From contig NZ_CP049246.1 in NCBI RefSeq assembly GCF_011046555.1, forward strand, positions 2,170,001-2,234,000: a stretch of 64,000 nt of DNA, given 5' to 3'. This document shows, one piece after another, positions 34,394-42,885 of the stretch (its first letter is position 1; every line of letters starts with the position of its first letter). A program made the translations under genes and the position numbers. Below the pieces are notes generated by a model, which saw only the letters and a program-made list of their open reading frames with translations, was not told the DNA's origin and did no database searches. Source of the stretch: Sphingobacterium lactis (lineage in GTDB: Bacteria > Bacteroidota > Bacteroidia > Sphingobacteriales > Sphingobacteriaceae).

Positions 34394-36304
34394 TTACCCT
34401 TCCAATTCCATGATTTCTTCCGCGAGTGCTTCCCAATCGGCTTGCATCTGCTCGAACTTCGCTTTCTCCGAATTGTAATTCCGGGTATGTTCCTGGAGTT
34501 TCTGCGCGTCAGCATAGATTTCTTCTTTGGCCAGCTCAACCTCGAGACCCTTCACCAGCTGATCCTGTTTTTCGATCTGCTCTTCCAAAGTAGCCAATTC
34601 CCGGTTCTTTTTCTGGATGATCTTTTTGGTATCTTCCGTTGGCTGTACTTTTTCCTTTTTAGGTTCTGCCTTCGGTTTCTTTTCTTCTTTGGTCTCCGGC
34701 TTTACCGTACGTTTGGAATTCCACTCCTCAAACTCTTGATAGGTGCCCGGGTATTCCTTGATTTCTTTGTTCTCGATAAACCAAATCTTGTTGGCAATGT
34801 TGTCCAGGAAATAACGGTCGTGGGAAACGACGATAAATGTTCCTTCGTATTGTTGGAGTGCCTGGATGAGGATGTTCACGGAAGCCATGTCCAAGTGGTT
34901 GGTAGGCTCATCGAGCACCAGGAAGTTCGCATCGGCGGTTAAGGCTTTCGCGAGGGCCACCCTTGATTTCTCACCTCCGGACAGCACTTTGATCTTTTTG
35001 AATACATCGTCACCTGTAAAGAGGAAGGATCCCAAGATGGAGCGCAGTTCCGTTTCGGTATGTTTCGGTGCGAAAGCGACCAACTCGGCAAGAATGGAGT
35101 TCTCCAGGTGAAGGGCCTCCAATTGGTGCTGCGCAAAGAAGGTTTGGGATACATTGTGTCCCTTGGTACTGGTGCCTTCAAAATCCTTATCCGCATCAGC
35201 TACGATGCGTAGGAGGGTGGACTTTCCTTTTCCGTTGGCACCGATCAGTGCAATTTTATCGCCCTTCTCGATCAACCCATGTGTATTCTTGAGTATCTCC
35301 ACATTCGGGTAAGACTTGGAAATATTTTCCATGGTCACCACGTGCCGACCCGAAGGCTTGGAGAATTTAAAGCTGAAGTTCACTTCCGGATTGTCATCAT
35401 CGACTTCATCGATCTTTTCCATCCGATCCAGTGCTTTAATACGCGATTGCACCATTTTGGCCTTACTGGCCTTGGAACGGAATCGCTCGATCAGGCGTTC
35501 TTCCTGCTTAATCTTCGCTTGTTGATTTTTGTATTGATTGCCCTGCAATTCCTCGCGTAGGGCTTTCTCTTCGAGGTAGAAACTGTAGTTTCCAGCACAG
35601 AGGGTCAACTTTCCTTTACGGGATTCCACAGTCTTGTTGATGATGCGGTCCAGGAAGTACCGGTCGTGGGAAACAATCACGATGGCGCCATCGAAGGCCT
35701 GCAGATATGTTTCCAGCCATTTGATGGAAGGTAAGTCCAAGTGGTTGGTTGGCTCATCCAGGAGCAAGATATCCGGAGTCTGTAGCAGGATGCGTGCAAG
35801 CATGACCCGCATACGCCAACCACCGGAGAAGGTCGCCAATGGGCGCTGCTGCTCTTCTTCGGAGAATCCCAGTCCGGCTAGGATTTCATGCGCCTTGAAC
35901 TCGATGCTATAGCCATCCAATGCCTCGAATTCCATCTGTTTATCGCTCAGCTTATTCAAGATTTCCTCGGAGTAGTCGGTTTCCATCTTCTTGAGGAGAT
36001 TCTCGATCTCGACATGCAACTGGTTCTGGCGCTCAAAGGCTTCCATCGCCACATGGAGTATGCTTTTCTCGGAATGATAGGATAGGAGATCCTGGTTTAA
36101 ATAACCTAGTTTGAGGTCCTTGGCCATGGAAATGGTCCCGCTGGTCGGGGAGTACTCGCCAACGATGAGTTTCAGCAATGTCGATTTTCCGGTACCATTG
36201 GCACCGATTAATCCGGCTTTATCACCCGGCTTGATGTGCCAGTTGGCTTCATCATACAGGGCTCTGGACCCGATTTCAAAGGTTAAGTTATTTATAGATA
36301 TCAT
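34394..36304 (-). CDS. ABC-F ATPase with C-terminal coiled coil
   Basis: 636 residues from the ATG at 36304 ([12 protein letters not shown]); the longer frame to 36442 adds residues with no ABC pattern. Two ATPase halves: Walker [10 protein letters not shown] and GANGKGKST, signatures [13 protein letters not shown] and [13 protein letters not shown], with a linker of about 80 residues between. The C-terminal 110 residues are Lys/Glu-rich and coiled-coil ([20 protein letters not shown]). ABC-F proteins act on the ribosome as translation or quality-control factors. Uup- or EttA-like; the exact subtype is not settled. A TACTTTTG sits 8 bases before the start. Confidence 0.9.
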   Translation of the reverse strand: MISINNLTFEIGSRALYDEANWHIKPGDKAGLIGANGTGKSTLLKLIVGEYSPTSGTISMAKDLKLGYLNQDLLSYHSEKSILHVAMEAFERQNQLHVEIENLLKKMETDYSEEILNKLSDKQMEFEALDGYSIEFKAHEILAGLGFSEEEQQRPLATFSGGWRMRVMLARILLQTPDILLLDEPTNHLDLPSIKWLETYLQAFDGAIVIVSHDRYFLDRIINKTVESRKGKLTLCAGNYSFYLEEKALREELQGNQYKNQQAKIKQEERLIERFRSKASKAKMVQSRIKALDRMEKIDEVDDDNPEVNFSFKFSKPSGRHVVTMENISKSYPNVEILKNTHGLIEKGDKIALIGANGKGKSTLLRIVADADKDFEGTSTKGHNVSQTFFAQHQLEALHLENSILAELVAFAPKHTETELRSILGSFLFTGDDVFKKIKVLSGGEKSRVALAKALTADANFLVLDEPTNHLDMASVNILIQALQQYEGTFIVVSHDRYFLDNIANKIWFIENKEIKEYPGTYQEFEEWNSKRTVKPETKEEKKPKAEPKKEKVQPTEDTKKIIQKKNRELATLEEQIEKQDQLVKGLEVELAKEEIYADAQKLQEHTRNYNSEKAKFEQMQADWEALAEEIMELEG

Positions 36305-36309
36305 TTCGG

Positions 36310-36351
36310 TTGCAAAAGTAATAAATATTTCTCCATCTTTGGCTACCTTTG
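36310..36351. promoter_or_regulatory. back-to-back -7 elements for ABC-F and pyrD
   Basis: In a 52-bp gap, TACTTTTG (36320-36313, minus) is 8 bases before the ABC-F ATG and TACCTTTG (36344-36351, plus) is 5 bases before the pyrD ATG. Both fit TAnnTTTG, so both mRNAs should begin at or very near the start codon. Confidence 0.55.
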
Positions 36352-36356
36352 CAGGC

Positions 36357-37394
36357 ATGTATAAGCTAGTTAAACCGATTTTCTTCTCCATGAACCCCGA
36401 AGAGGCACACCATACGGTGACCGGTGGGTTGAAGTTCTTCAATAAGATCTGGGGCTCAAAGGCCCTGCTGAATTCCCTCTATAACGTGGAGGACCCCCGT
36501 TTGGAAACGAAGGTATTTGGCTTGACCTTTAAGAATCCCGTGGGATTGGCGGCAGGTTTTGACAAAAATGCGGAATTCATCGAGGACATGGCGCGATTGG
36601 GATTCGGATTCATTGAGATCGGGACTGTAACGCCGAAGCCTCAACCCGGAAATGACAAACCACGCATGTTCCGCTTGGTCGATGATGCTGCGCTGATCAA
36701 CCGGATGGGATTCAATAACAAAGGTGCGGATGTCGCAGCCGGTAAGTTGAAATTCCTGAAAGAAAAGAATGGCGTCCTGATCGGTGGAAACATTGGAAAG
36801 AATAAGGTTACGCCGAATGAGGAAGCGGTGAACGATTATATCTATTGCTTCAATAGCTTATTCGATTACGTGGATTATTTCGTGGTGAACGTGAGTTCTC
36901 CGAATACACCGGGATTACGGGATCTACAGGAAAAGGAACCTTTGATGAAGATCCTCAATACCCTACAGGAGCTGAACACGAAGAAAAGCAATCCAAAGCC
37001 TATTCTTTTGAAGATCGCTCCGGATTTAACATTTACGCAATTGGATGATATCGTGGAAATCGTGATGGAAACCAAGATTGCCGGTGTGATAGCTACAAAT
37101 ACAACGATTGCCAGAGAAGGCCTTCAGAGCCACCGCATGCTGGTTCAGGAGCCAGGAGGTGTGAGTGGTAAACCATTGACCAGAAGATCAACAGAGGTGA
37201 TCCAGTACCTTGCCGATAAGTCAAACCGCGCATTCCCGATTATCGGGGTGGGAGGAATCCATTCGGCAGCGGATGCCATTGAAAAGTTGAACGCTGGTGC
37301 AAGCTTGGTACAGGTCTATACGGGTTTTATCTATGAGGGTCCAGGATTGGTTGCTGATATCTGCAAAGGCATCCTAAAGGAAAGATCGAAGTAA
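36357..37394 (+). CDS. pyrD: dihydroorotate dehydrogenase, quinone-dependent (class 2)
   Basis: 345 residues from the ATG at 36357 ([10 protein letters not shown]); a longer frame runs into the ABC-F gene and is rejected. The class 2 N-terminal membrane-contact helices precede [20 protein letters not shown] (FMN site). [11 protein letters not shown] carries the catalytic Ser of class 2, and [15 protein letters not shown] is the phosphate-binding end of the barrel. It oxidises dihydroorotate in pyrimidine synthesis at the inner membrane. Confidence 0.96.
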   Translation: MYKLVKPIFFSMNPEEAHHTVTGGLKFFNKIWGSKALLNSLYNVEDPRLETKVFGLTFKNPVGLAAGFDKNAEFIEDMARLGFGFIEIGTVTPKPQPGNDKPRMFRLVDDAALINRMGFNNKGADVAAGKLKFLKEKNGVLIGGNIGKNKVTPNEEAVNDYIYCFNSLFDYVDYFVVNVSSPNTPGLRDLQEKEPLMKILNTLQELNTKKSNPKPILLKIAPDLTFTQLDDIVEIVMETKIAGVIATNTTIAREGLQSHRMLVQEPGGVSGKPLTRRSTEVIQYLADKSNRAFPIIGVGGIHSAADAIEKLNAGASLVQVYTGFIYEGPGLVADICKGILKERSK

Positions 37395-37425
37395 CGGAAG
37401 CCCAGAATAGGGCGTCATTGAATAT

Positions 37426-37461
37426 AAAAAATCCCCTTTGAAGCAATTCAAAGGGGATTTT
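37426..37461. terminator. bidirectional terminator between pyrD and the NlpE-like gene
   Basis: AATCCCCTTTGAA and TTCAAAGGGGATT pair around GCAA, with A and T runs on the two sides. Confidence 0.9.
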
Positions 37462-37470
37462 CTGTATGTG

Positions 37471-37953
37471 TTAGTTTTCTTTGGTTAAGATATAATGATC
37501 TTTCAAAGGCCCTTCAATCGGATTGCCTTCTTGATCCAATGAAATCAATTGGTTTTCGCCAACCTTCAATTTCATGTTCACTTCTTTACCCATTAGGTGC
37601 ACTACACTTCCGTTGTTGTGCCACATAAATTTACCCGTATCTTCCACTTTGGTATCTCTTTCCTGATAAACACCCGTATAGGTGAAAGTAAGATCAGGAT
37701 TTAGGACCACAGTGGTTTCGATCCCTGGGCAGTCCGCACAAGGGATAACCCCTTTGTACGTTCCGTTCCAATCCAATGAATTTTGGGATGTATGAACAGT
37801 ATCTGTGACTTGACTATCCAAGGCTGTAGTCTCTACCGAGTCCTTAGATTCAAGTTGTTTATTTGCATTCGAGGTACAGGCACCGAACGACATAAGCGCG
37901 ATGGAACCTGAAAAAAGCCAAAGGTATTTCATGAGCGTATTTATTTTTGTCAT
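37471..37953 (-). CDS. NlpE-like lipoprotein
   Basis: 160 residues (153 from the second Met). The lipobox is SFGAC in SIALMSFGACTSN. The mature part has YKGVIPCADCPGIETTVVL, the NlpE N-terminal-domain signature with a CxxC, then a beta-barrel-like stretch. NlpE proteins sense envelope stress and copper in enterobacteria; Bacteroidota homologues are usually unstudied. A perfect TGTTTAAACA palindrome lies 92 bp upstream. Confidence 0.8.
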   Translation of the reverse strand: MTKINTLMKYLWLFSGSIALMSFGACTSNANKQLESKDSVETTALDSQVTDTVHTSQNSLDWNGTYKGVIPCADCPGIETTVVLNPDLTFTYTGVYQERDTKVEDTGKFMWHNNGSVVHLMGKEVNMKLKVGENQLISLDQEGNPIEGPLKDHYILTKEN

Positions 37954-38044
37954 GATTTACCCAAAAATTGAGCCAAATGCCCTCATTTATTGGGTATTAA
38001 GATAATAATTAATAATTCTTTAAAATAAGTAGGTTATAAACTAG

Positions 38045-38056
38045 ATGTTTAAACAT
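38045..38056. promoter_or_regulatory. ATGTTTAAACAT palindrome upstream of the NlpE-like gene
   Basis: Perfect 12-bp palindrome in the gap between tenA and the NlpE-like gene. The same 12 bases occur at 46418-46429 upstream of the TIR gene, and the 10-base core at 61655-61664. Confidence 0.35.
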
Positions 38057-38096
38057 ATATATCTCAAAAAATTATAAATTTTTTAAAAAAGTAAGA

Positions 38097-38762
38097 TTAG
38101 CGATTTGCCAGCCATTGTCTATTTTGGTAGGCAGCATCCCAGAACATAAACTCCAATTCCGAGGCGGTAATGAATGCCTGCCTCATGGCTTCCCGGATTT
38201 GTTGCGTCGTATTTTCAGCAAGTTGATCCGTATAGGCTAAAGCTTTTTTAACCCCTTCGGCAAATTCCTCACCACTGTACGTATCGATCCAGTTTTTGTA
38301 TGGATTTGCATCACCGGTCTGTTGGCTGAGGATATAATCCCCGACTTCTTTATAGATCCAGAAGCACGGGAGGATGGCGGCTGTTGCCACTTCAATGGAA
38401 TCGAAAGCAACGGTGCTCTTCAGGAAGTGGATATAATGGTGGCAGGTGGGTTCGATGGTGATTTCCTGTTGCTGTTCCAATCCGAATTGCTGGAAATACG
38501 CCTCATGGAGTGCTTTTTCAACGACCAGGGCATTTTTTCCGAATTCAAAGAAATCCAATGCCATGTCGATATCCATCGCTTTGGAACCCAGTGCAGCTAG
38601 CGCTCGGCCGTAATGTTCCAGATATTTGGCATCCTGCAGCATATAAAACTGAAACTTTTCGAGAGGGAGTGTGCCGCCTTTCAATTCTTGAATGAAGGGC
38701 ATGGCTAGGATTTTATTATATAGGGGTTGGATATCTTTCCAAACGTGTTCAGTCCATTTCAT
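38097..38762 (-). CDS. tenA: aminopyrimidine aminohydrolase/thiaminase II
   Basis: 221 residues. The nucleophile Cys lies in ILPCFWIYKEVGDY (Cys 133), with the partner Glu in ASELEFMFWDAAY near the C-terminus. TenA salvages the HMP pyrimidine from thiamin breakdown products. It is the last gene of a four-gene operon (thiM-thiE-thiD-tenA) and overlaps thiD by 14 bp. A second Cys-His pair (PTCHHY) lies earlier in the sequence. Confidence 0.93.
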   Translation of the reverse strand: MKWTEHVWKDIQPLYNKILAMPFIQELKGGTLPLEKFQFYMLQDAKYLEHYGRALAALGSKAMDIDMALDFFEFGKNALVVEKALHEAYFQQFGLEQQQEITIEPTCHHYIHFLKSTVAFDSIEVATAAILPCFWIYKEVGDYILSQQTGDANPYKNWIDTYSGEEFAEGVKKALAYTDQLAENTTQQIREAMRQAFITASELEFMFWDAAYQNRQWLANR

Positions 38763-39588
38763 ATGTAATTAATTTTTGAGGGTTAAAAAAATGATTCAAG
38801 GGGCCATTCCCTTTCCCGATGGTAAGATCCTTTCCGGCTATGATCGCTTGGTTTACATAGGCGAGTCCCTGTTGGGTGGACGAGGGCAGGTCAAAGCCCT
38901 GCGCCAGATAGGAAGCAATGGCCGAGGAGAGGGTGCATCCCGATCCGTGTGTATTCTTGGTGTCCACTCGTGCAGATTCATAATAACGGACAGGCTGGTC
39001 CTTTTGGATCAGGAGGGTGGTGAGGGTTTCTGATTTCAGGTGCCCACCTTTCAAGAGGGCTGCCTGACAGCCCAGGTTAAGTATCTGATCGGATACCTTT
39101 TCCATGTCCTCCAAGGTGGTAATGGGCTGCCCGGCCAGGACGGCGACTTCGTCCATGTTCGGCGTGATGAGCGAGGCTAAGGGGAAAAGTAAAGATTTGA
39201 TGGCCGAAATGGTGTCATCGTTGATCAATTTATGCCCACTCGTAGAGACCATCACCGGGTCGAAAACAAGGGGCCCGGTAAAGGATTCCAGTTTTTCTGC
39301 GATGATCTCCACCAGCGCCGTGGAATGCACCATACCTATTTTGATGCTGTCGGGATAGGTATCCTCGAAGATACAATCCAGCTGTTCGCGGATGGCCTGT
39401 GCAGGAATGTCGAATATATTTTTTACGCCCTGGGTATTCTGTACGGGCAAGGCTGTCAATACGTTCATGGCATAGCAGCCCAGGGCGGAGATGGTCTTGG
39501 TATCGGCTTGGATACCAGCGCCACCACTGCCATCGAACCCTGCGATGCTCAGTACGGTCGGGACATGGTATCGGGATGTGTTGTTCAT
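38749..39588 (-). CDS. thiD: HMP/HMP-phosphate kinase
   Basis: 279 residues. GSGGAGIQADTKTISALGCY is the ThiD N-terminal substrate site and NTHGSGCTLSSAIASYLAQG the ATP site of the ribokinase fold. It phosphorylates hydroxymethylpyrimidine twice to give HMP-PP. It overlaps thiE by 4 bp and tenA by 14 bp. Confidence 0.96.
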   Translation of the reverse strand: MNNTSRYHVPTVLSIAGFDGSGGAGIQADTKTISALGCYAMNVLTALPVQNTQGVKNIFDIPAQAIREQLDCIFEDTYPDSIKIGMVHSTALVEIIAEKLESFTGPLVFDPVMVSTSGHKLINDDTISAIKSLLFPLASLITPNMDEVAVLAGQPITTLEDMEKVSDQILNLGCQAALLKGGHLKSETLTTLLIQKDQPVRYYESARVDTKNTHGSGCTLSSAIASYLAQGFDLPSSTQQGLAYVNQAIIAGKDLTIGKGNGPLNHFFNPQKLITYEMD

Positions 39589-40217
39589 GATAAGCTATTT
39601 TTAAGTTCTTCAGCTGCTTTCCGGGGGTCCAGGCTGGAGCAGATGGCCGATACTACGGCGATGCTATTGGCACCGGCGGTGAAAGCTTCGTGTGCATGGG
39701 CAAGCTGCATGCCACCAATGGCAATCAGGGGTTTGTCGGTTTGGGTCCGAAGATCCCGGATGCCATGCATTCCCCAGGCTGTAATGGTGTTGGTCTTGGT
39801 CGGTGTCGGAAAGATCGGGCTGACGCCGAGATGCTGGACAAAATCCATGTTGTGGTCCTGCAGTTGATCGAGGAGCTCCAGCGACCAGCCGATTTGAAAC
39901 CTATGGCCAAATTCCTCGTGGATCTGTTGCGGTTGTCGGTCGGTTCGGCCAACGTGGATACCCCAGGCATCCACGGCGGAAGCGACTTCCACATTGTCGT
40001 TTATGACCAAGGGGATGCCATACCTGTCTGTTAATGCTTTGAGGGCCATTGCTCGTTGGATAAAAGTTGCTGTATCCAGTTCCTTCTCCCGCAGTTGGAT
40101 GATATCCACTCCACCGCGAATCGCTTCCTCCGCGACTTGCAGCCAGGGGAGATGCACACAGTCTTTTTCCGAAATCACCAAGTATAGGGGATAGGGGAAA
40201 TTAGGATGAATGGGCAT
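39585..40217 (-). CDS. thiE: thiamin-phosphate synthase
   Basis: 210 residues. DIIQLREKELD (pyrophosphate site) and GVDIIQ, GIHVGRTD, LGVSPIFPTPTKTN and AIGGMQLAHAHEA match the ThiE TIM barrel. It joins HMP-PP to THZ-P. Overlaps thiD by 4 bp and thiM by 17 bp. The residue after GVSPIFPT follows the pattern of other Bacteroidota ThiE proteins. Confidence 0.95.
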   Translation of the reverse strand: MPIHPNFPYPLYLVISEKDCVHLPWLQVAEEAIRGGVDIIQLREKELDTATFIQRAMALKALTDRYGIPLVINDNVEVASAVDAWGIHVGRTDRQPQQIHEEFGHRFQIGWSLELLDQLQDHNMDFVQHLGVSPIFPTPTKTNTITAWGMHGIRDLRTQTDKPLIAIGGMQLAHAHEAFTAGANSIAVVSAICSSLDPRKAAEELKNSLS

Positions 40218-41007
40218 ACCGGCGCATTTTCAGGTTTTCCACGATCTGTTCCTTCGAAAGGTTAAAGAGGATATCATACAGGTTGAGCTGCAGTGTGCCT
40301 GGACCCTTTGCCATGCTGGCTGCCATCTCCCCAGCCAGACTGGTAATGGCGACCCCTGCAATGGCTTCATCGAATGGCGATGTTCCAAGCCCCAAGAAGG
40401 CACCCGTTATAGCCGTAGCTGTACATCCAAGTCCAGTGACCTTGGTCATCATCACGGACCCGTTCACCACCTCAGCAATTTCCTGATCCGAAATGATATA
40501 GTCGATTTCCCCGGATATACAGACAACGGAACCATATTGCCGGTTAAGGAACTTGCCGGCACGTACCGCTGCACTGCTATCCGCAGTGCTGTCGACTCCT
40601 TTACCCTTCGTGTCGAAATGCTGCAAAGCCAAGATTTCAGATGCATTCCCACGGATGGCCGTAGGGCGTAGTGCCAGGAGCTCTTTTAGAATATCATTTC
40701 GAAGTGTGGAGATGCCAGCCCCAACAGGATCTAGAATCCAAGGTTTATGCAAGGCATTTGCTGCGCGTGCCGCCTTCAGCATATTTTCTGCCCAAGGTTT
40801 GCTCAAGGTGCCTATGTTGATGACCAAACTGTCGCACAACTGCAGAACCTCTTCGATTTCCTCCTCGGAATGCACCATAATGGGAGATGCTCCTAAAGCC
40901 AATAGCGCATTGGCGGTGTTGTTCATGACCACGAAATTGGTGATGTTCTGCACGAGGGGAGTTCTTTCGCGGACTTGGGACAATAAATGATAAATGTCGT
41001 TTTCCAT
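40201..41007 (-). CDS. thiM: hydroxyethylthiazole kinase
   Basis: 268 residues. PLVQNITNFVVMNNTANALL and VMTKVTGLGCTATAITGAFL are ThiM signatures. It phosphorylates the thiazole for the salvage route. It is the first gene behind the TPP riboswitch, whose conserved core ends 72 bp upstream. Confidence 0.96.
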   Translation of the reverse strand: MENDIYHLLSQVRERTPLVQNITNFVVMNNTANALLALGASPIMVHSEEEIEEVLQLCDSLVINIGTLSKPWAENMLKAARAANALHKPWILDPVGAGISTLRNDILKELLALRPTAIRGNASEILALQHFDTKGKGVDSTADSSAAVRAGKFLNRQYGSVVCISGEIDYIISDQEIAEVVNGSVMMTKVTGLGCTATAITGAFLGLGTSPFDEAIAGVAITSLAGEMAASMAKGPGTLQLNLYDILFNLSKEQIVENLKMRRYAHSS

Positions 41008-41078
41008 CTTTCTTCTTTTTAACGAAATAATGGCTTGAGGGCAGGAGAATAGCAGTATAAATCGATCACGATCGTTTG

Positions 41079-41153
41079 CTTTTCCCTACGGCGGTATGAT
41101 CCGCGTCAGGTTCAAAGGGACTCTCTCAATTCTTTTCAGAATACCCCTAAAGC
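41079..41153 (-). promoter_or_regulatory. TPP riboswitch (thi box) for thiMED-tenA
   Basis: Read leftward: GGGGTATTCTGAAAAGAATT, then GAGAGAGTCCCTTTGAACCT, then GACGCGGATCATACCGCCGT, then AGGGAA. CTGA...GAGA, CCCTTTGAACCTGA, TCATACC and CGTAGGGAA are the conserved thi-box elements. It lies directly before thiM. An ACGATCGTGATCG palindrome follows and may be the expression platform. Confidence 0.95.
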
Positions 41154-41199
41154 CAATCAAATATAGGCCAAACTATTTGGAATTTCAAATGCAGCGCAC

Positions 41200-42885
41200 T
41201 TACCCTTTCAAAAGGCTCTTGATGCGCAAGATTGTGTCCCGATCCTTCTGCTTTTCACTTTCGCTCAGGATTTCCCAAGGCACCAGTGAGGGGTGAAGGA
41301 GCAGTTGATCGTCCCGTTTTTCGCCGAAGGCCCAGCCATTGAGATAACGGTGTGCCATCCAACGGTTGTGCTCAATAATGGCAAGGGTCTCCACCTCAGC
41401 TGCTGTAAAGGTGATAACTTCCTTTTCCGGAACGGGCCATTGCCGTTGTGTCAGGATAAATTTATAAGGGATGTGATCGGCTTGCGCGCGATTGGCATCC
41501 TTGGCGTCCTCGCGTAAGGTCGGCCAACTCGAGGTGTATCGGGCACTCTCCGAACTCGCTCCGGAAAGCAACGTGGTGTAGTCGTCGTGGATGGCTCGCG
41601 CCAGTCGATCTTGCTTCTCACCAGTAATAAATTCCCAATTGGATATATCCTCCAATTGACCGAAGAAATTCAGGCTTTCGGTATCCGAGGCACTCCGCAT
41701 GATCTTACGGAGACCTTTGCCTTCAGCATTCAGCACATAGATCGGCAGCTTGGATTCCTGTGTTTTATTAAGGATTTCCAATGCAGCGTTTAAATTGCTC
41801 TGGTCATCATCGAAGGCACAGACCAGAAGGCTGCTTTCAGTTTTTTCTGTTAATCCTTGATCTGTCAACAGCGCATTGTATGTGCCATCAAAGACATGAA
41901 AATGGACCGGAAAAATATGATGCGCCATGGGATACTGTTCCGCGAACAGGCGTTGGTCACGATCTGCCTGCGGACTGTAAATATGGATTTCGGTATTGTT
42001 TTCGATGGCCACATGGAATACACGTAACGCCTGAATGACCATGGCTTTTGCGAATTCCCCAAATCCCAAGAATACCAATCGGTTGATATGGGCAACGGAT
42101 TTCCCCTGCTTGGCAAAATCCAGTGGCAATTGGGCAAAGAACATCCTGGCCATCATCTTGTGAACATTGAAGAAATGGAGTTCCAGCTGTTTGTCCTGGA
42201 ACTGTATTTCCGCATTTTTCACCAGATCGACCAGTCGTGGGTTGCTCAGGTGCAGAAAGCAACGGAGCTTGTTCGTGCAATTTGACTTCTTATAGATATC
42301 TTGAACCGTTTCATAGGTTTCGATGACAGTTTGTTCATTTTCCAGAAAGAGAATCAGGCTATCGGCACGTTTGATACCCGCTTCCAGCAGGGTGTTCTCT
42401 TCATCCGCATTGCCGATGATGACCAGATGGCCCATTTTGGTGACTGACTTGATATCCGCATGGGCTGTTTCCTTTTCAATCGCGATGCCCTTTTTGCCGT
42501 AATCTTCCTTTAAACTCTTCATCAGCTGCCTTCCTTTTTTCGAAATACCAACACTGATGACATGGTTCTTTTTAACCGATGCCTTCAACAGGTTGATCTG
42601 TTCGGAGAACACCTTTTGGATGATCTTGTAGGCGCCGAAGATCAGAATGCCGATAGTGCCGATCTTGGCAACGATCAGTTCCCAAGGTACATCCTGCTGT
42701 TCCAAGCCCGTACCGGAAGGATCTGACCCGAAGACGATCTTGATGAGTCTATAGATGCGGTCCGGGAGATACCTTAGCGTATTGCTCTCCGGAAACATCT
42801 TGGATAGTCCAATCCAGGAGAGCGCCAGCAATACCACCACGAACAGGATCCCTAATAGTCCTTTCTGTCTTCTTGTCAACTTCAT
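41200..42885 (-). CDS. membrane protein with two TrkA-N (RCK) domains and a C-terminal RyR domain
   Basis: 561 residues. TM helices at about 9-30 and 68-90 (IVAKIGTIGILIFGAYKIIQ); no K+ filter motif between them. Two Rossmann-type RCK_N domains follow: NHVISVGISKKGRQLMKSLK (about 103-240) and INRLVFLGFGEFAKAMVIQA (about 268-400). Residues 498-561 are an RyR domain: LAIIEHNRWMAHRYLNGW, then HPSLVPWEILSESEKQKDRD. RCK domains usually sense nucleotides or ions and gate channels. The ATG directly follows the TIR-gene stop codon, so the two are co-translated. I infer a nucleotide-gated membrane effector or sensor. Confidence 0.8.
   Translation of the reverse strand: MKLTRRQKGLLGILFVVVLLALSWIGLSKMFPESNTLRYLPDRIYRLIKIVFGSDPSGTGLEQQDVPWELIVAKIGTIGILIFGAYKIIQKVFSEQINLLKASVKKNHVISVGISKKGRQLMKSLKEDYGKKGIAIEKETAHADIKSVTKMGHLVIIGNADEENTLLEAGIKRADSLILFLENEQTVIETYETVQDIYKKSNCTNKLRCFLHLSNPRLVDLVKNAEIQFQDKQLELHFFNVHKMMARMFFAQLPLDFAKQGKSVAHINRLVFLGFGEFAKAMVIQALRVFHVAIENNTEIHIYSPQADRDQRLFAEQYPMAHHIFPVHFHVFDGTYNALLTDQGLTEKTESSLLVCAFDDDQSNLNAALEILNKTQESKLPIYVLNAEGKGLRKIMRSASDTESLNFFGQLEDISNWEFITGEKQDRLARAIHDDYTTLLSGASSESARYTSSWPTLREDAKDANRAQADHIPYKFILTQRQWPVPEKEVITFTAAEVETLAIIEHNRWMAHRYLNGWAFGEKRDDQLLLHPSLVPWEILSESEKQKDRDTILRIKSLLKG

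Noticed and set aside
36111..36356. longer pyrD start at 36111
   Set aside because: The extra 82 codons run antisense through the N-terminal part of the ABC-F gene; the ATG at 36357 begins the conserved class 2 N-terminus.
39232..39867. 211-codon plus-strand frame over thiD and thiE
   Set aside because: Overlaps the well-supported thiD and thiE genes antisense; composition is typical of a shadow.
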